A stretch of 13,297 bases of DNA from Acidimicrobiaceae bacterium (GTDB lineage: Bacteria; Actinomycetota; Acidimicrobiia; Acidimicrobiales; Palsa-688): contig JAUTXM010000326.1 in assembly GCA_030838025.1 (NCBI GenBank), forward strand, positions 1 through 13,297. Reading direction: 5' to 3'. This document shows, piece by piece, positions 6,087 to 12,668 of this stretch. Under the pieces are notes generated by a model. That model made no database searches. It was not told the origin of the DNA and saw nothing but the letters and a program-made list of their open reading frames with translations. Position 1 is the first letter of the stretch. Each line of letters starts with the position of its first letter. The position numbers and the translations under genes were made by a program.

Positions 6087-6114
6087 ACCCGTCACAGCGG
6101 GCCCAGGACTGAAC
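6067..6114 (+). repeat. Imperfect 26-bp-spaced tandem duplication across a stop codon
   Basis: The 22 bases 6067-6088 (CACAGCGGGCC then AAGGGCTGAAC) recur at 6093-6114 with two differences. The first copy contains the last codons and TGA of the first CsbD-like gene; the second lies in the spacer before the next gene. This looks like a short tandem duplication of the gene's end. Confidence 0.6.
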
Positions 6115-6146
6115 TTCGAACAACTGCTGAACACGGAAAGGAAATC

Positions 6147-6356
6147 ATGGGAATCGGTGAAGAGTTGAAGGGCAAGGCCAAGGAGGCGGCCGGTTCGGTC
6201 GTCGACAACAACGATCTGCGCCGGGAGGGTCAGGCCCAGCAGGACAAGGGCCAAGCCGAGCGCGAAGCCACGCAGGCCCGAGCCGAGGCCAAGGCGCACG
6301 ACGCCAAGGCAGACCTGAAAGAGGCAGAGCAGCGGGCGGCTGAATCGGCCAAGTAA
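6147..6356 (+). CDS. CsbD family stress protein
   Basis: The 69-residue product matches the CsbD family well: MGIGEELKGKAKEAAGSVV, then NNDLRREGQAQQDKGQAE, then an Ala/Glu/Lys-rich helix. CsbD is a small hydrophilic general-stress protein first described as SigB-controlled in Bacillus subtilis; its molecular function is unknown. ATG 6147 is preceded by GGAAAGG at a suitable distance. There is no clear promoter in the 60-bp spacer, so it is probably transcribed with the CsbD-like gene upstream from the element at 5805-5831. A strong hairpin starts 19 bases after the stop. Confidence 0.9.
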   Translation: MGIGEELKGKAKEAAGSVVDNNDLRREGQAQQDKGQAEREATQARAEAKAHDAKADLKEAEQRAAESAK

Positions 6357-6374
6357 TCCGGGGGGGAGCTACAC

Positions 6375-6410
6375 GCGGGCCGGTGCGAGTTCAGCTTGCC
6401 ACCGGCCCGC
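6375..6410. terminator. Bidirectional hairpin terminator
   Basis: GCGGGCCGGTG (6375-6385) and CACCGGCCCGC (6400-6410) are a perfect 11-bp inverted repeat with a 14-base loop that can pair further with a bulge. It lies 18 bases after the CsbD stop and about 46 bases beyond the end of the converging operon, so it could end both transcripts. There is no T tract. Confidence 0.65.
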
Positions 6411-6456
6411 GGCGCGCCCGGGCCGAGCACCGAGCACCACGCGCCGAGCCGGCGTC

Positions 6457-8106
6457 TTAACCGGAGTAGACGTACTCCCGTATGTGTCCCGCGTTGCCCC
6501 GGGCGAAGACATTGAGCTGCTGGCATCCCGCGGCGCCGGCGGCGGGGTTGCCGGTGAACACGTCGGAGGGAATTCCGACTCGCTGCCAGCCGCTCCAGTA
6601 GTTGCGGTACCAGTTGGTCCAGTGCAAGCCCCCATCGGTCCCGCGCCCGAACACCGCCAGGTGGCCCGGACCCCACGATGCCGACGAGGGCGCGGAGACC
6701 AGGGGCGTGGTCGACGAATTGTCGGGCTGGATCCAGCCGCTCCACCCCCCGGCGTAGAAGCTCTGCCACAGGCTGTTGCCCGCGGTGGCGAACACGTCGA
6801 CGCGTCCCGGCGCCCAGGCCGTGGCGGTGAGCGCCGAGTACTGCAGCGTCGCCGGGGGCGCACCGCGGAACTCCCAGCCGCTGGTGTTCCAGCCGTTGTC
6901 GTACCAGCGGTGGTACACGAATCCGTTGGTGCCGATGACGAACACGTCGACCCGGCCGGGGCCCCAGGAGCAGACCGCGGGCACCGACGCCAGCGTCCCG
7001 TCGTCACCGACGGGCTTGAACCACCCCGCCCACGACTGGCCGCCATCGCTGGAGAACCGTTGCCAGAGGCGGTTGTCGCCTCCCCATACGAACAGATTGA
7101 GGTTGCCCGGTCCCCACGAGACCGCAGACGGCGAGCCGATGCAACCGACGGGAGGCGCACCGAGGGAGCGCATCGCGCTCCACCCGCCGAAGGCGTTGGT
7201 GGTCCAGTGGATCTGCTGGTCGCCGCCCCGGGCGAAGAGATCGACGCGGGCGGACCCCGGCGCCTGGGCCACCGCGGGGCTGGCCTGGACGAAGTCTGCG
7301 GTAATGGGAAAGGCGCCACCGGACCACGACGCCTGCTGGAGGCAGGGGGCGCTGTGCTCGGCCGTCCTGGTGTCGGTCTTGTCGGGACCCGAGGCGCAGT
7401 TGAGCCCCGCGATCTGCCACGGCGGCGTGCAGGTGACCATCCGGCACAGGACATTGCCGGTGCAGCCGATCTGCTGGTTGCACTGGCCGTAGCGGAACCG
7501 GACCTGGCAGACGTTGCGCTGGTCGCACGAGGGGCCGCTGTAGCAACCGCCGGTGCAGGATTGGCAACCGGGGCAGAAGTTGCCGCTGTCGCACGGGCAG
7601 CCGGGTGGGCAGGCAGCCTGGCAATCCACGTAGTAGCGGTCGGCGCCGCAGCACCAGCTGGAGCCCGTTCCGGCCCGCCACCAGCCGCCGGGGATACTTC
7701 CGGGCGGGCATTTGTTGACGCCGTTGTTGATGGTGCAGCAGAAGACGGTGAAGCCACCGGGGAGGCAGGTCGCGTCGGGTCCACACACGTCCGTGACGGC
7801 GGCGTAGGCGGTGCCCGGGCGCAGGAGATAGCGCGCCGGAGCCACGGCCAACGCGGATCCCACCACGGCGCCACGGGCGAGGAAGCTGCGCCGGGTGTGG
7901 CCGGGGCGCGTGGTGCGGGGACCGGTACCGGCTCGGGCCCGGGTGGTAGTGGGAGCGGTGGCGGCGTTGGTGGGCGTGGTCGGGGTGGTGCCGGTGGCGG
8001 TGTTGGCGTCCGTGGCGGGGCGCTCGGGGGGTCGGCTCATGCGCAGGGCCGCCCGTTCGACCACCCGCTGCGAGAGGGGGGTCCTGACTCCTGCGGTGCG
8101 CATCAT
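6457..8106 (-). CDS. Tat-exported protein: MauA-like Cys-rich domain fused to PLL-type beta-propeller
   Basis: The 549-residue product has three parts. Residues 1-103 are a long Thr/Pro/Ala-rich leader with a twin-arginine motif (TRRSFLARGA, Arg72-Arg73), a hydrophobic core and a likely cleavage after AYA at about 102, so it is exported folded. Residues 104-257 hold about 22 cysteines in 130 residues; CPPG at 133-136 followed by Trp142-Trp143, YVDC and CPC resembles the methylamine dehydrogenase light chain around its first TTQ tryptophan, but the second appears to be Gly214. Residues 270-549 contain about six repeats of 47-50 residues (WGPG-x-x-x-VF-x-x-G, then LW/W and GW) typical of PLL-type lectin propellers; the last is short. 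ATG 8106 overlaps the upstream stop as ATGA. It ends the MauE/MauD-like operon. The catalytic role and ligand are unknown. Confidence 0.8.
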   Translation of the reverse strand: MMRTAGVRTPLSQRVVERAALRMSRPPERPATDANTATGTTPTTPTNAATAPTTTRARAGTGPRTTRPGHTRRSFLARGAVVGSALAVAPARYLLRPGTAYAAVTDVCGPDATCLPGGFTVFCCTINNGVNKCPPGSIPGGWWRAGTGSSWCCGADRYYVDCQAACPPGCPCDSGNFCPGCQSCTGGCYSGPSCDQRNVCQVRFRYGQCNQQIGCTGNVLCRMVTCTPPWQIAGLNCASGPDKTDTRTAEHSAPCLQQASWSGGAFPITADFVQASPAVAQAPGSARVDLFARGGDQQIHWTTNAFGGWSAMRSLGAPPVGCIGSPSAVSWGPGNLNLFVWGGDNRLWQRFSSDGGQSWAGWFKPVGDDGTLASVPAVCSWGPGRVDVFVIGTNGFVYHRWYDNGWNTSGWEFRGAPPATLQYSALTATAWAPGRVDVFATAGNSLWQSFYAGGWSGWIQPDNSSTTPLVSAPSSASWGPGHLAVFGRGTDGGLHWTNWYRNYWSGWQRVGIPSDVFTGNPAAGAAGCQQLNVFARGNAGHIREYVYSG

Positions 8107-8597
8107 GGGGCTCCCTGGGCGGCCGAGGCCGCAGGTTGGATGGTTACGCCGGCGAGAAACTGGTTGATCGAGGCCACCAGGACCGCTCGCCGGGCGTACG
8201 AACCGACCACGGCGTACAGGCAGAACTTCCTCCCCTGGGCGCTGAAGAACCGCTGGACACCCGCCATGCCCGCGACCGGGCGCTGCATCGCGTGCGGATC
8301 GAACCAATCGGGGTGCAGCGGGCCGGGCAGGCCGGACGGGGCGAAGAGTCCGTGGCCCGCGCCGTCGGCTCCGTATCCGAGCAGGGCGACGAACACCTGG
8401 CCTCGGTTCATCCGTTCCAGCACCGCACCTCCGAAGTCCTCGCGCGTCGTTGGCAGCGCGAAGTTGGCGGCGTGGACGACCGGGTAGTCGACCGAACCCT
8501 GGGCGCCGGCCGCGCTGGCCTTGATACGTACGTCCCACCCGTTGGGCACGGCAACGTCGAACTGCAAGCTGCGGACGGTATTGAACACAGGGCTCAT
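8103..8597 (-). CDS. Unknown protein of the mau-like operon
   Basis: The 164-residue product has no signal peptide or clear membrane helix and I do not recognise its family. It begins with a strand-rich region (LQFDVAVPNGWDVRIKA), continues with DYPVVHAANFALP and VFVALLGYG, and ends with FFSAQGRKFCLYAVVGSYA and a helix INQFLAGVTI. The GRKFCLYAVVG strand and the terminal helix look like an alpha/beta fold. It is probably a cytoplasmic or peripheral partner of the exported protein, whose start codon overlaps its stop (ATGA). ATG 8597 is 16 bp after the preceding gene, with GGTGAG upstream. The tight spacing makes function with the Cys-rich protein likely, but that is inference from position. 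Confidence 0.72.
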   Translation of the reverse strand: MSPVFNTVRSLQFDVAVPNGWDVRIKASAAGAQGSVDYPVVHAANFALPTTREDFGGAVLERMNRGQVFVALLGYGADGAGHGLFAPSGLPGPLHPDWFDPHAMQRPVAGMAGVQRFFSAQGRKFCLYAVVGSYARRAVLVASINQFLAGVTIQPAASAAQGAP

Positions 8598-8613
8598 GGG
8601 CTCACCGGATCCT

Positions 8614-9213
8614 TCAGCGGAGGGCTGCCGCGGAGGTTGCCGCCACGGCCGCGACCAACTCGGTCGCGAGGGTTAGCCGGCGGGCGCCGGGTTGGAGGGA
8701 TGCGAGCCATTGGTGCAGCCGTCCGAGCTGAGCGAACGTCTTCACCCGGGCGGTGAGCAGCACTGGCAGGGCCCTGACCACGCCGAACGCCGCCCCGATG
8801 GCGACCGCCAGCCCGACGTTGGGCGCGCACAGGGCGACGACGATCACCAGGTAGATCGAGGCGCTCGTGACCACCGTCGCCACTCCCACTCCCAGCTGGA
8901 GGCCAAAGCCCAGGCCGTAGACCCAGCTGCGGTACTGGCGCAACCAGTCCTCGTTGACCTGGCGGCGGATCGACGGCACTCGGCCCGTCTGGCGGGCGTC
9001 GATGGCCAGGGCACCCAGCGCCGCGGCCGCGACCGCTAGCAGGGCAACCATCGCCGACGGGTGGATGGCCCGGCGTGCCAGCAAACCCATCAGCCCCGCC
9101 GTGCCACCCAGCGCCGCCCCGCCCGCGGTCGAGCCGAGCAGGTAGAACGCGACGGTCACGCCCCACCTTCGGTGTCGTCCCCGCTCCCCGAGCGGTGTGA
9201 TGCTGGCAAGCAT
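8614..9213 (-). CDS. Polytopic membrane protein, possibly CcdA/DsbD-like
   Basis: The 199-residue protein has about four hydrophobic segments, at roughly residues 18-45, 52-71, 97-128 and 132-155, plus a short Ala-rich C-terminal helix. The first segment is Gly-rich (GSTAGGAALGGTAGLMG). Between segments two and three is a charged loop, RRQVNEDWLRQYRSWVYG. The third begins LGFGLQLGVGVATVVTSA. The pattern and context suggest a membrane partner passing electrons or disulfides, like CcdA/DsbD, but only one Cys (residue 129) lies in the membrane region, so that would be atypical; the family is not firmly recognised. GAGGAG five bases before ATG 9213 supports the start and overlaps the stop of the small open frame upstream. 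Confidence 0.78.
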   Translation of the reverse strand: MLASITPLGERGRHRRWGVTVAFYLLGSTAGGAALGGTAGLMGLLARRAIHPSAMVALLAVAAAALGALAIDARQTGRVPSIRRQVNEDWLRQYRSWVYGLGFGLQLGVGVATVVTSASIYLVIVVALCAPNVGLAVAIGAAFGVVRALPVLLTARVKTFAQLGRLHQWLASLQPGARRLTLATELVAAVAATSAAALR

Positions 9214-9222
9214 CGACTCTCC

Positions 9223-9300
9223 TCAGGGCGACCACGTCGAGCGGAGCGCCGCGACCAGGGCGATCGTCACGCCGAGCGCCAGAGACAGGTCAGGGCTCAT
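9223..9300 (-). CDS. Possible 25-residue membrane peptide
   Basis: A 25-codon frame begins at ATG 9300, overlaps the end of the MauD-like gene by 11 bases, and stops at 9223-9225, nine bases before the next gene. The product has one hydrophobic stretch (LSLALGVTIALVAAL) flanked by acidic and positive ends, so it could be a single-helix membrane peptide made by translational coupling. Its stop lies in the ribosome-binding site of the next gene. It may instead only keep ribosomes moving to that site. There is no strong Shine-Dalgarno of its own. Confidence 0.4.
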   Translation of the reverse strand: MSPDLSLALGVTIALVAALRSTWSP

Positions 9301-10051
9301 CGGTCTCGGCGACTGAGGTTGGAGTCGGTGGTGGGCCCGCGAACAAGCTGGCGTGGCCCGGACCGATGCCAGCCGCCAGCAGCTCGGTGTCGTCGGTCTC
9401 CATCCGGCCTCGGTCGCTTCGCCGCTGACGAGGCAACCGGGCACCGCCCGCTGGGCGGGCGGTTCGGTCGCCCAGCGCTTGGCGCATCAGGCTTTGCACC
9501 TGGGCCCAACTGGTTCCCGTTCCCTCTCCGATGACGACTCCCGCTGGTCCGTCGACCAGGACGAAATATGGCGAGCCCGGAATGGCATAGTTTTCCCAAC
9601 CCTGCGTCGACATGACGACGGTGAGGTCGGCGGGCGCCACGTCGCGGATCGCAGTCACGCTCTCGGCTTCGGGACCTCGGGTGACCACGATGAGCCGGGT
9701 GCGCGGCGGCAGGCCCAGCGTGGTGGGGCGGCCAAACGCCCCCCAGAACTCGGTGCAGGTGGCGCACCCGCTGGACAGGAATGCCACCAGGGTGTGATGG
9801 GCGGCACCCGCCACTCCAATGGCGACCGCCTCGCCGTCGGGAGTTTCGCCGATCAGATCGTGCGCGAGCGACGCGCCGGCGTCGAGCGAGCGCTCGCCGA
9901 TGAACGGTTGGGCCGCCGGTTCGATTCCATCACGACCTTGACCGAGCTCGTGGAGTTGCCGGAGGATCTCGGCGTGGCTCTTGAGCAGGCCGACGACGAG
10001 GAACGCCAGTAACGCCACCACCACGCCTTCGAGGATGACCACGGCCAGCAC
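9290..10051 (-). CDS. MauD-like membrane-anchored thioredoxin-fold protein
   Basis: The 253-residue protein begins with one membrane helix (residues 3-23), then a charged linker, then a thioredoxin-like domain of about residues 62-195. The active site is SSGCATCTEFW with Cys96 and Cys99, and GSPYF supplies the cis-proline (Pro161). The arrangement matches MauD of methylamine utilisation, which is needed to form or arrange the disulfides of the Cys-rich light chain in the exported space. A Pro/Arg-rich tail of about 55 residues follows and is unlike TlpA proteins. GTG 10051 is preceded by AAGGAGG five bases away. That site overlaps the MauE-like stop codon, so the two genes are closely linked. 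It is expected to act outside the membrane on the Cys-rich protein. Confidence 0.82.
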   Translation of the reverse strand: MLAVVILEGVVVALLAFLVVGLLKSHAEILRQLHELGQGRDGIEPAAQPFIGERSLDAGASLAHDLIGETPDGEAVAIGVAGAAHHTLVAFLSSGCATCTEFWGAFGRPTTLGLPPRTRLIVVTRGPEAESVTAIRDVAPADLTVVMSTQGWENYAIPGSPYFVLVDGPAGVVIGEGTGTSWAQVQSLMRQALGDRTARPAGGARLPRQRRSDRGRMETDDTELLAAGIGPGHASLFAGPPPTPTSVAETDEP

Positions 10052-10061
10052 CGGCGCCTCC

Positions 10062-10655
10062 TTAGGCCCGGGCTCGCGCCCGGGCGGCGCCCGCGACGGC
10101 AGCCGCGGTGGCGGTCTGCGGCGCGACCGTGAGCAGAACCGCCGACAACCAGCACCCCAACGCCGCCAGCGCGACGAGTGTCGTCCCCACCAGCGGGCGC
10201 TGGTGCACCACGGACACCATGCCGTCGGACGGCCACAGCGTTGCCCCGACGCACACCGCGGCCGCGACCAGGTCGAAGACCAGATGAGCTCGGGTTGGCG
10301 GCGTGTCGACGGCGTTTTGGCTCAAGCTGCCGAAGCATCCGCACGACGAAACCTGCTCGGGGCGGCGGCGGACGGTGGCCATCGCCACCGCGATAAACAC
10401 TGCGAACACGGCGTAACACAGCGCCGCCAGCGCGGTGAAGGCAGAGCGGCCCGTCGCCAGGGCGCCGGCGCCGACGATCAGTTCGGCCGCCCCGCCCAAC
10501 CGGACCAGGCTCTCCGGCATCGGCAGTCCGACCGACCGAAGGGCCCGGGTGGCTGGGCCCGGTGCGACCAACTTCTGGAAACCAGTCAGCACCAGCAGCA
10601 GCTCGGCCAGCGCCGCGACTCCTAGCGCCACCGGCAACCGCCCTGCCACCGCCAT
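10062..10655 (-). CDS. MauE/DoxX-like redox membrane protein
   Basis: The 197-residue protein has about five membrane helices (roughly residues 8-28, 52-68, 72-94, 123-142 and 158-178). After the third is SSCGCFG, with Cys105 and Cys107; this CGCFG motif marks the MauE family of redox-associated membrane proteins. MauE works with MauD in making the disulfide-rich light chain of methylamine dehydrogenase. Here it is the first gene of the operon and probably passes electrons to or from the CATC protein encoded next. ATG 10655 is used; the family-like N-terminus begins there, but no standard ribosome-binding site is visible and an out-of-frame ATG lies eight bases upstream. No clear promoter was found in the 241-bp spacer upstream. 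Confidence 0.85.
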   Translation of the reverse strand: MAVAGRLPVALGVAALAELLLVLTGFQKLVAPGPATRALRSVGLPMPESLVRLGGAAELIVGAGALATGRSAFTALAALCYAVFAVFIAVAMATVRRRPEQVSSCGCFGSLSQNAVDTPPTRAHLVFDLVAAAVCVGATLWPSDGMVSVVHQRPLVGTTLVALAALGCWLSAVLLTVAPQTATAAAVAGAARARARA

Positions 10656-10896
10656 GCCACCATCGCGTCGGGAGGTTAGTTCAGCGTTCGGATGGGTCGC
10701 CGATCCGGCTGTCGGCCCCCGCAGCGGTGCCCTCCGGCGTGATGCCGTTCCCCCGAGGCGAGCGATGGCCGATCAACGCCCTCGACAGGGCAACTGATCC
10801 CACGCCCGGCAGCTCCCGAGTCTCGAAGCGCCCTTTCGGTGCCCGGCGCGACACTGTACCCAGGCGCTCGATACCGGGGGCAGCAGGGGAGGGGCG
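10656..10896. other. Divergent control region
   Basis: This 241-bp spacer separates the MauE-like operon from the diiron protein gene. No convincing promoter pair was found on either strand. GGGTAC on the minus strand near 10857-10862 lacks a matching GTTT element. A CGGAT/ATCCG inverted repeat at 10689-10707 is too short to call. The spacer is open on the minus strand for about 57 codons (VSRRAPKGRF to IGDPSER), which may be chance. Confidence 0.4.
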
Positions 10897-12594
10897 ATGG
10901 AGACCGGGCAGCGGTACGCGGGCCTGCGGGACCGTGAGTACTTCCACATCATGTTGAATCTCGACTCGTTCGACGGTTTCCTGCCGGTGGCACGGTCGCT
11001 GGCCCAGGGATATTTGGACGCGGCCCGAAAATTGCAAGCCGATCCGAATCTCGAGCCCGAGCTGCGCTCGTTCCGCTACAGCAAGGAGGCGTTCGAGGCG
11101 CGCCTGGACGACATCTACCAGGGGCTCGTGGAGGACGTGACCCGCTACGAGGCGGCCCAGAGCTGGACCATGCGCACCCGTGAAGATGTCGTGGAATGGG
11201 TCTTGCAGATGGCGCCGTTCAATCAGACCGACGGCGCCTGGCTGCGGACCATCGCACCGGTGGGACCGATCGACGAGGTGCGCTCGCTCCTGTTCGCCAT
11301 CTATGTCGACGAAATGGGCGGCGGCGATCCCGACCTGAACCACCCCAACATCTACACCGACTTGATGGCCAGCGTCGACCTCGAACTCGGTGATCTGCGA
11401 TCACGCGAATACTCCGACAACCCGGCGCTGCTCGACTCGGCATTCACGGTGCCGCTGTTCCAGCTGGTCGTTTCGCAGTTCCCTCAGGACTTCTTTCCTG
11501 AACTGCTGGGCATGACCCAATATCTCGAATGGAGCTCGGTAGAGCTCAAGAACATGGTTCGGCTGAACGAGCACTTCGGACTCGACCCGCACTTCTACGA
11601 GATGCACGTGGCGATCGACAATGCCGCCACCGGCCACGGCGCCATGGCCCGCCGGGCAGTGGAGTTGTACCTGGAAGGGGTGCGGGTCGATGCAGGCGAG
11701 GAGGTGATGCAAGATCAGTGGGAGCGGGTGTGGAATGGCTACGTCGCCTTCTCGACGACGGGGACACTGGCCCAGGAGATGGCCAAGCGCAACCGGCGGC
11801 GGCCAACTGCGGCCGAGACAGTGGCGGCCATGGTGCGCGATCGAGCGGCCAAGGCGCGCCTGAACCACGGGACGAGACGCCTGGCAGGCACGCCGCTCAA
11901 CGATCTCTTCGCCGACCCGCCACGCCTGATGGACTCATTGGTCCAAGGCGGGATGATCGTGCCCGGTGACCCCGACGGGAGCCCGTTCTTCACGCTCCTG
12001 ACGCCCGACGGACCGATGTACCGGATCTTCACCGCCGCCGACATCGAGATCTGGAGGACCTGGACCCGTTCCCTGGCCCCCGGTACCCCAGGTGATGTGG
12101 CGGGTGTAGCCGGCGTGGCGGGCGCAGCCGCCCCTGCGGCGAGTGTCGCCCAGCAGATGGTGCGGCTCGTCGACGCCATGCGCTCGCGTCAGGAGGGAAC
12201 ACCGGCTCATGGCGGCGAAGCGTTGGCGGGGCCCGACCCTGTCGACGCCAGCGTGCAGGTCACCAAGCCCGTCGCCTGGTGGTTCACCCAGCCTGCCCCG
12301 GCACTCCTGGCGGCGCTAGCCAACAAGGAAAACGGCTGGGTCGTGCCCGGCGATGCCGAGGCCAGCGCGTTCGTCACCGACTTGGTCCGGGGCCACAACG
12401 CAATGGGAAGGGCCTTGAGCGCCCAGTCGCCCTATGGATCCGCCTGGGCCGAGATCGCCGTCGCCTGGATCAACGACGGGTGCCCGCAGCCCGAGGCGGC
12501 ACCGGCGGTGCGGCCTCTCACCCTCTTGTCGCCGCCGGAGCGGGTGGCGGCCCATCCCACCGGCCAGATCCACGGCAGCGGCAGCGTCCACTGA
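10897..12594 (+). CDS. Iron-containing redox enzyme, haem-oxygenase-like diiron family
   Basis: The 565-residue product contains a haem-oxygenase-like helical domain of the type called iron-containing redox enzyme. The family block YVDEMGGGDPDLNHPNIY supplies metal-ligand candidates Glu139 and His149. A second block, FYEMHVAIDNAATGHGAMA, supplies Glu235, His237, Asp241 and His247. Such enzymes use a non-haem diiron centre and oxygen to oxidise small molecules. A Gly/Ala/Val/Pro linker at about 394-416 separates the core from a C-terminal region holding WWFTQPAPALLAALANKENGW in part (WWFTQPAP), which I do not recognise. ATG 10897 has GGGGAGGGG upstream. The protein is longer than simple family members. 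It diverges from the MauE-like operon. The substrate is unknown. Confidence 0.82.
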   Translation: METGQRYAGLRDREYFHIMLNLDSFDGFLPVARSLAQGYLDAARKLQADPNLEPELRSFRYSKEAFEARLDDIYQGLVEDVTRYEAAQSWTMRTREDVVEWVLQMAPFNQTDGAWLRTIAPVGPIDEVRSLLFAIYVDEMGGGDPDLNHPNIYTDLMASVDLELGDLRSREYSDNPALLDSAFTVPLFQLVVSQFPQDFFPELLGMTQYLEWSSVELKNMVRLNEHFGLDPHFYEMHVAIDNAATGHGAMARRAVELYLEGVRVDAGEEVMQDQWERVWNGYVAFSTTGTLAQEMAKRNRRRPTAAETVAAMVRDRAAKARLNHGTRRLAGTPLNDLFADPPRLMDSLVQGGMIVPGDPDGSPFFTLLTPDGPMYRIFTAADIEIWRTWTRSLAPGTPGDVAGVAGVAGAAAPAASVAQQMVRLVDAMRSRQEGTPAHGGEALAGPDPVDASVQVTKPVAWWFTQPAPALLAALANKENGWVVPGDAEASAFVTDLVRGHNAMGRALSAQSPYGSAWAEIAVAWINDGCPQPEAAPAVRPLTLLSPPERVAAHPTGQIHGSGSVH

Positions 12595-12668
12595 GCCACG
12601 GCGATCGAACGGCGGTCGGACGGCCGCCTATTCGTCGACCAACGGGCGATCGCGCCAGACTTCCCGTC

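Noticed and set aside
4770..6299. The long upstream extension of the UdgX frame
   Set aside because: It passes through the phage-like domain gene, the MarC gene and the CsbD genes in wrong frames and reads as Arg/Pro-rich noise. UdgX homology starts just after GTG 4769.
6411..6445. GGCGCG/CGCGCC as a second terminator
   Set aside because: Only six base pairs around a 23-base loop in very GC-rich DNA; the neighbouring 11-bp hairpin explains termination better.
6484..8487. A 667-codon open frame on the plus strand
   Set aside because: It lies antisense to the Tat-exported Cys-rich propeller gene. Its product is Gly/Arg/Ala-rich with no domain, while the minus strand shows a signal peptide, ordered cysteines and clear repeats.
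10857..10862. GGGTAC on the minus strand upstream of the MauE-like gene as a stress promoter
   Set aside because: No GTTT or GNNT element is found at 14-17 bases, and the hexamer alone is common in such DNA.
10681..11343. A 220-codon minus-strand frame over the divergent spacer and the diiron gene
   Set aside because: Most of it is antisense to a well-supported gene. The 57 codons within the spacer have no ribosome-binding site or recognisable product.
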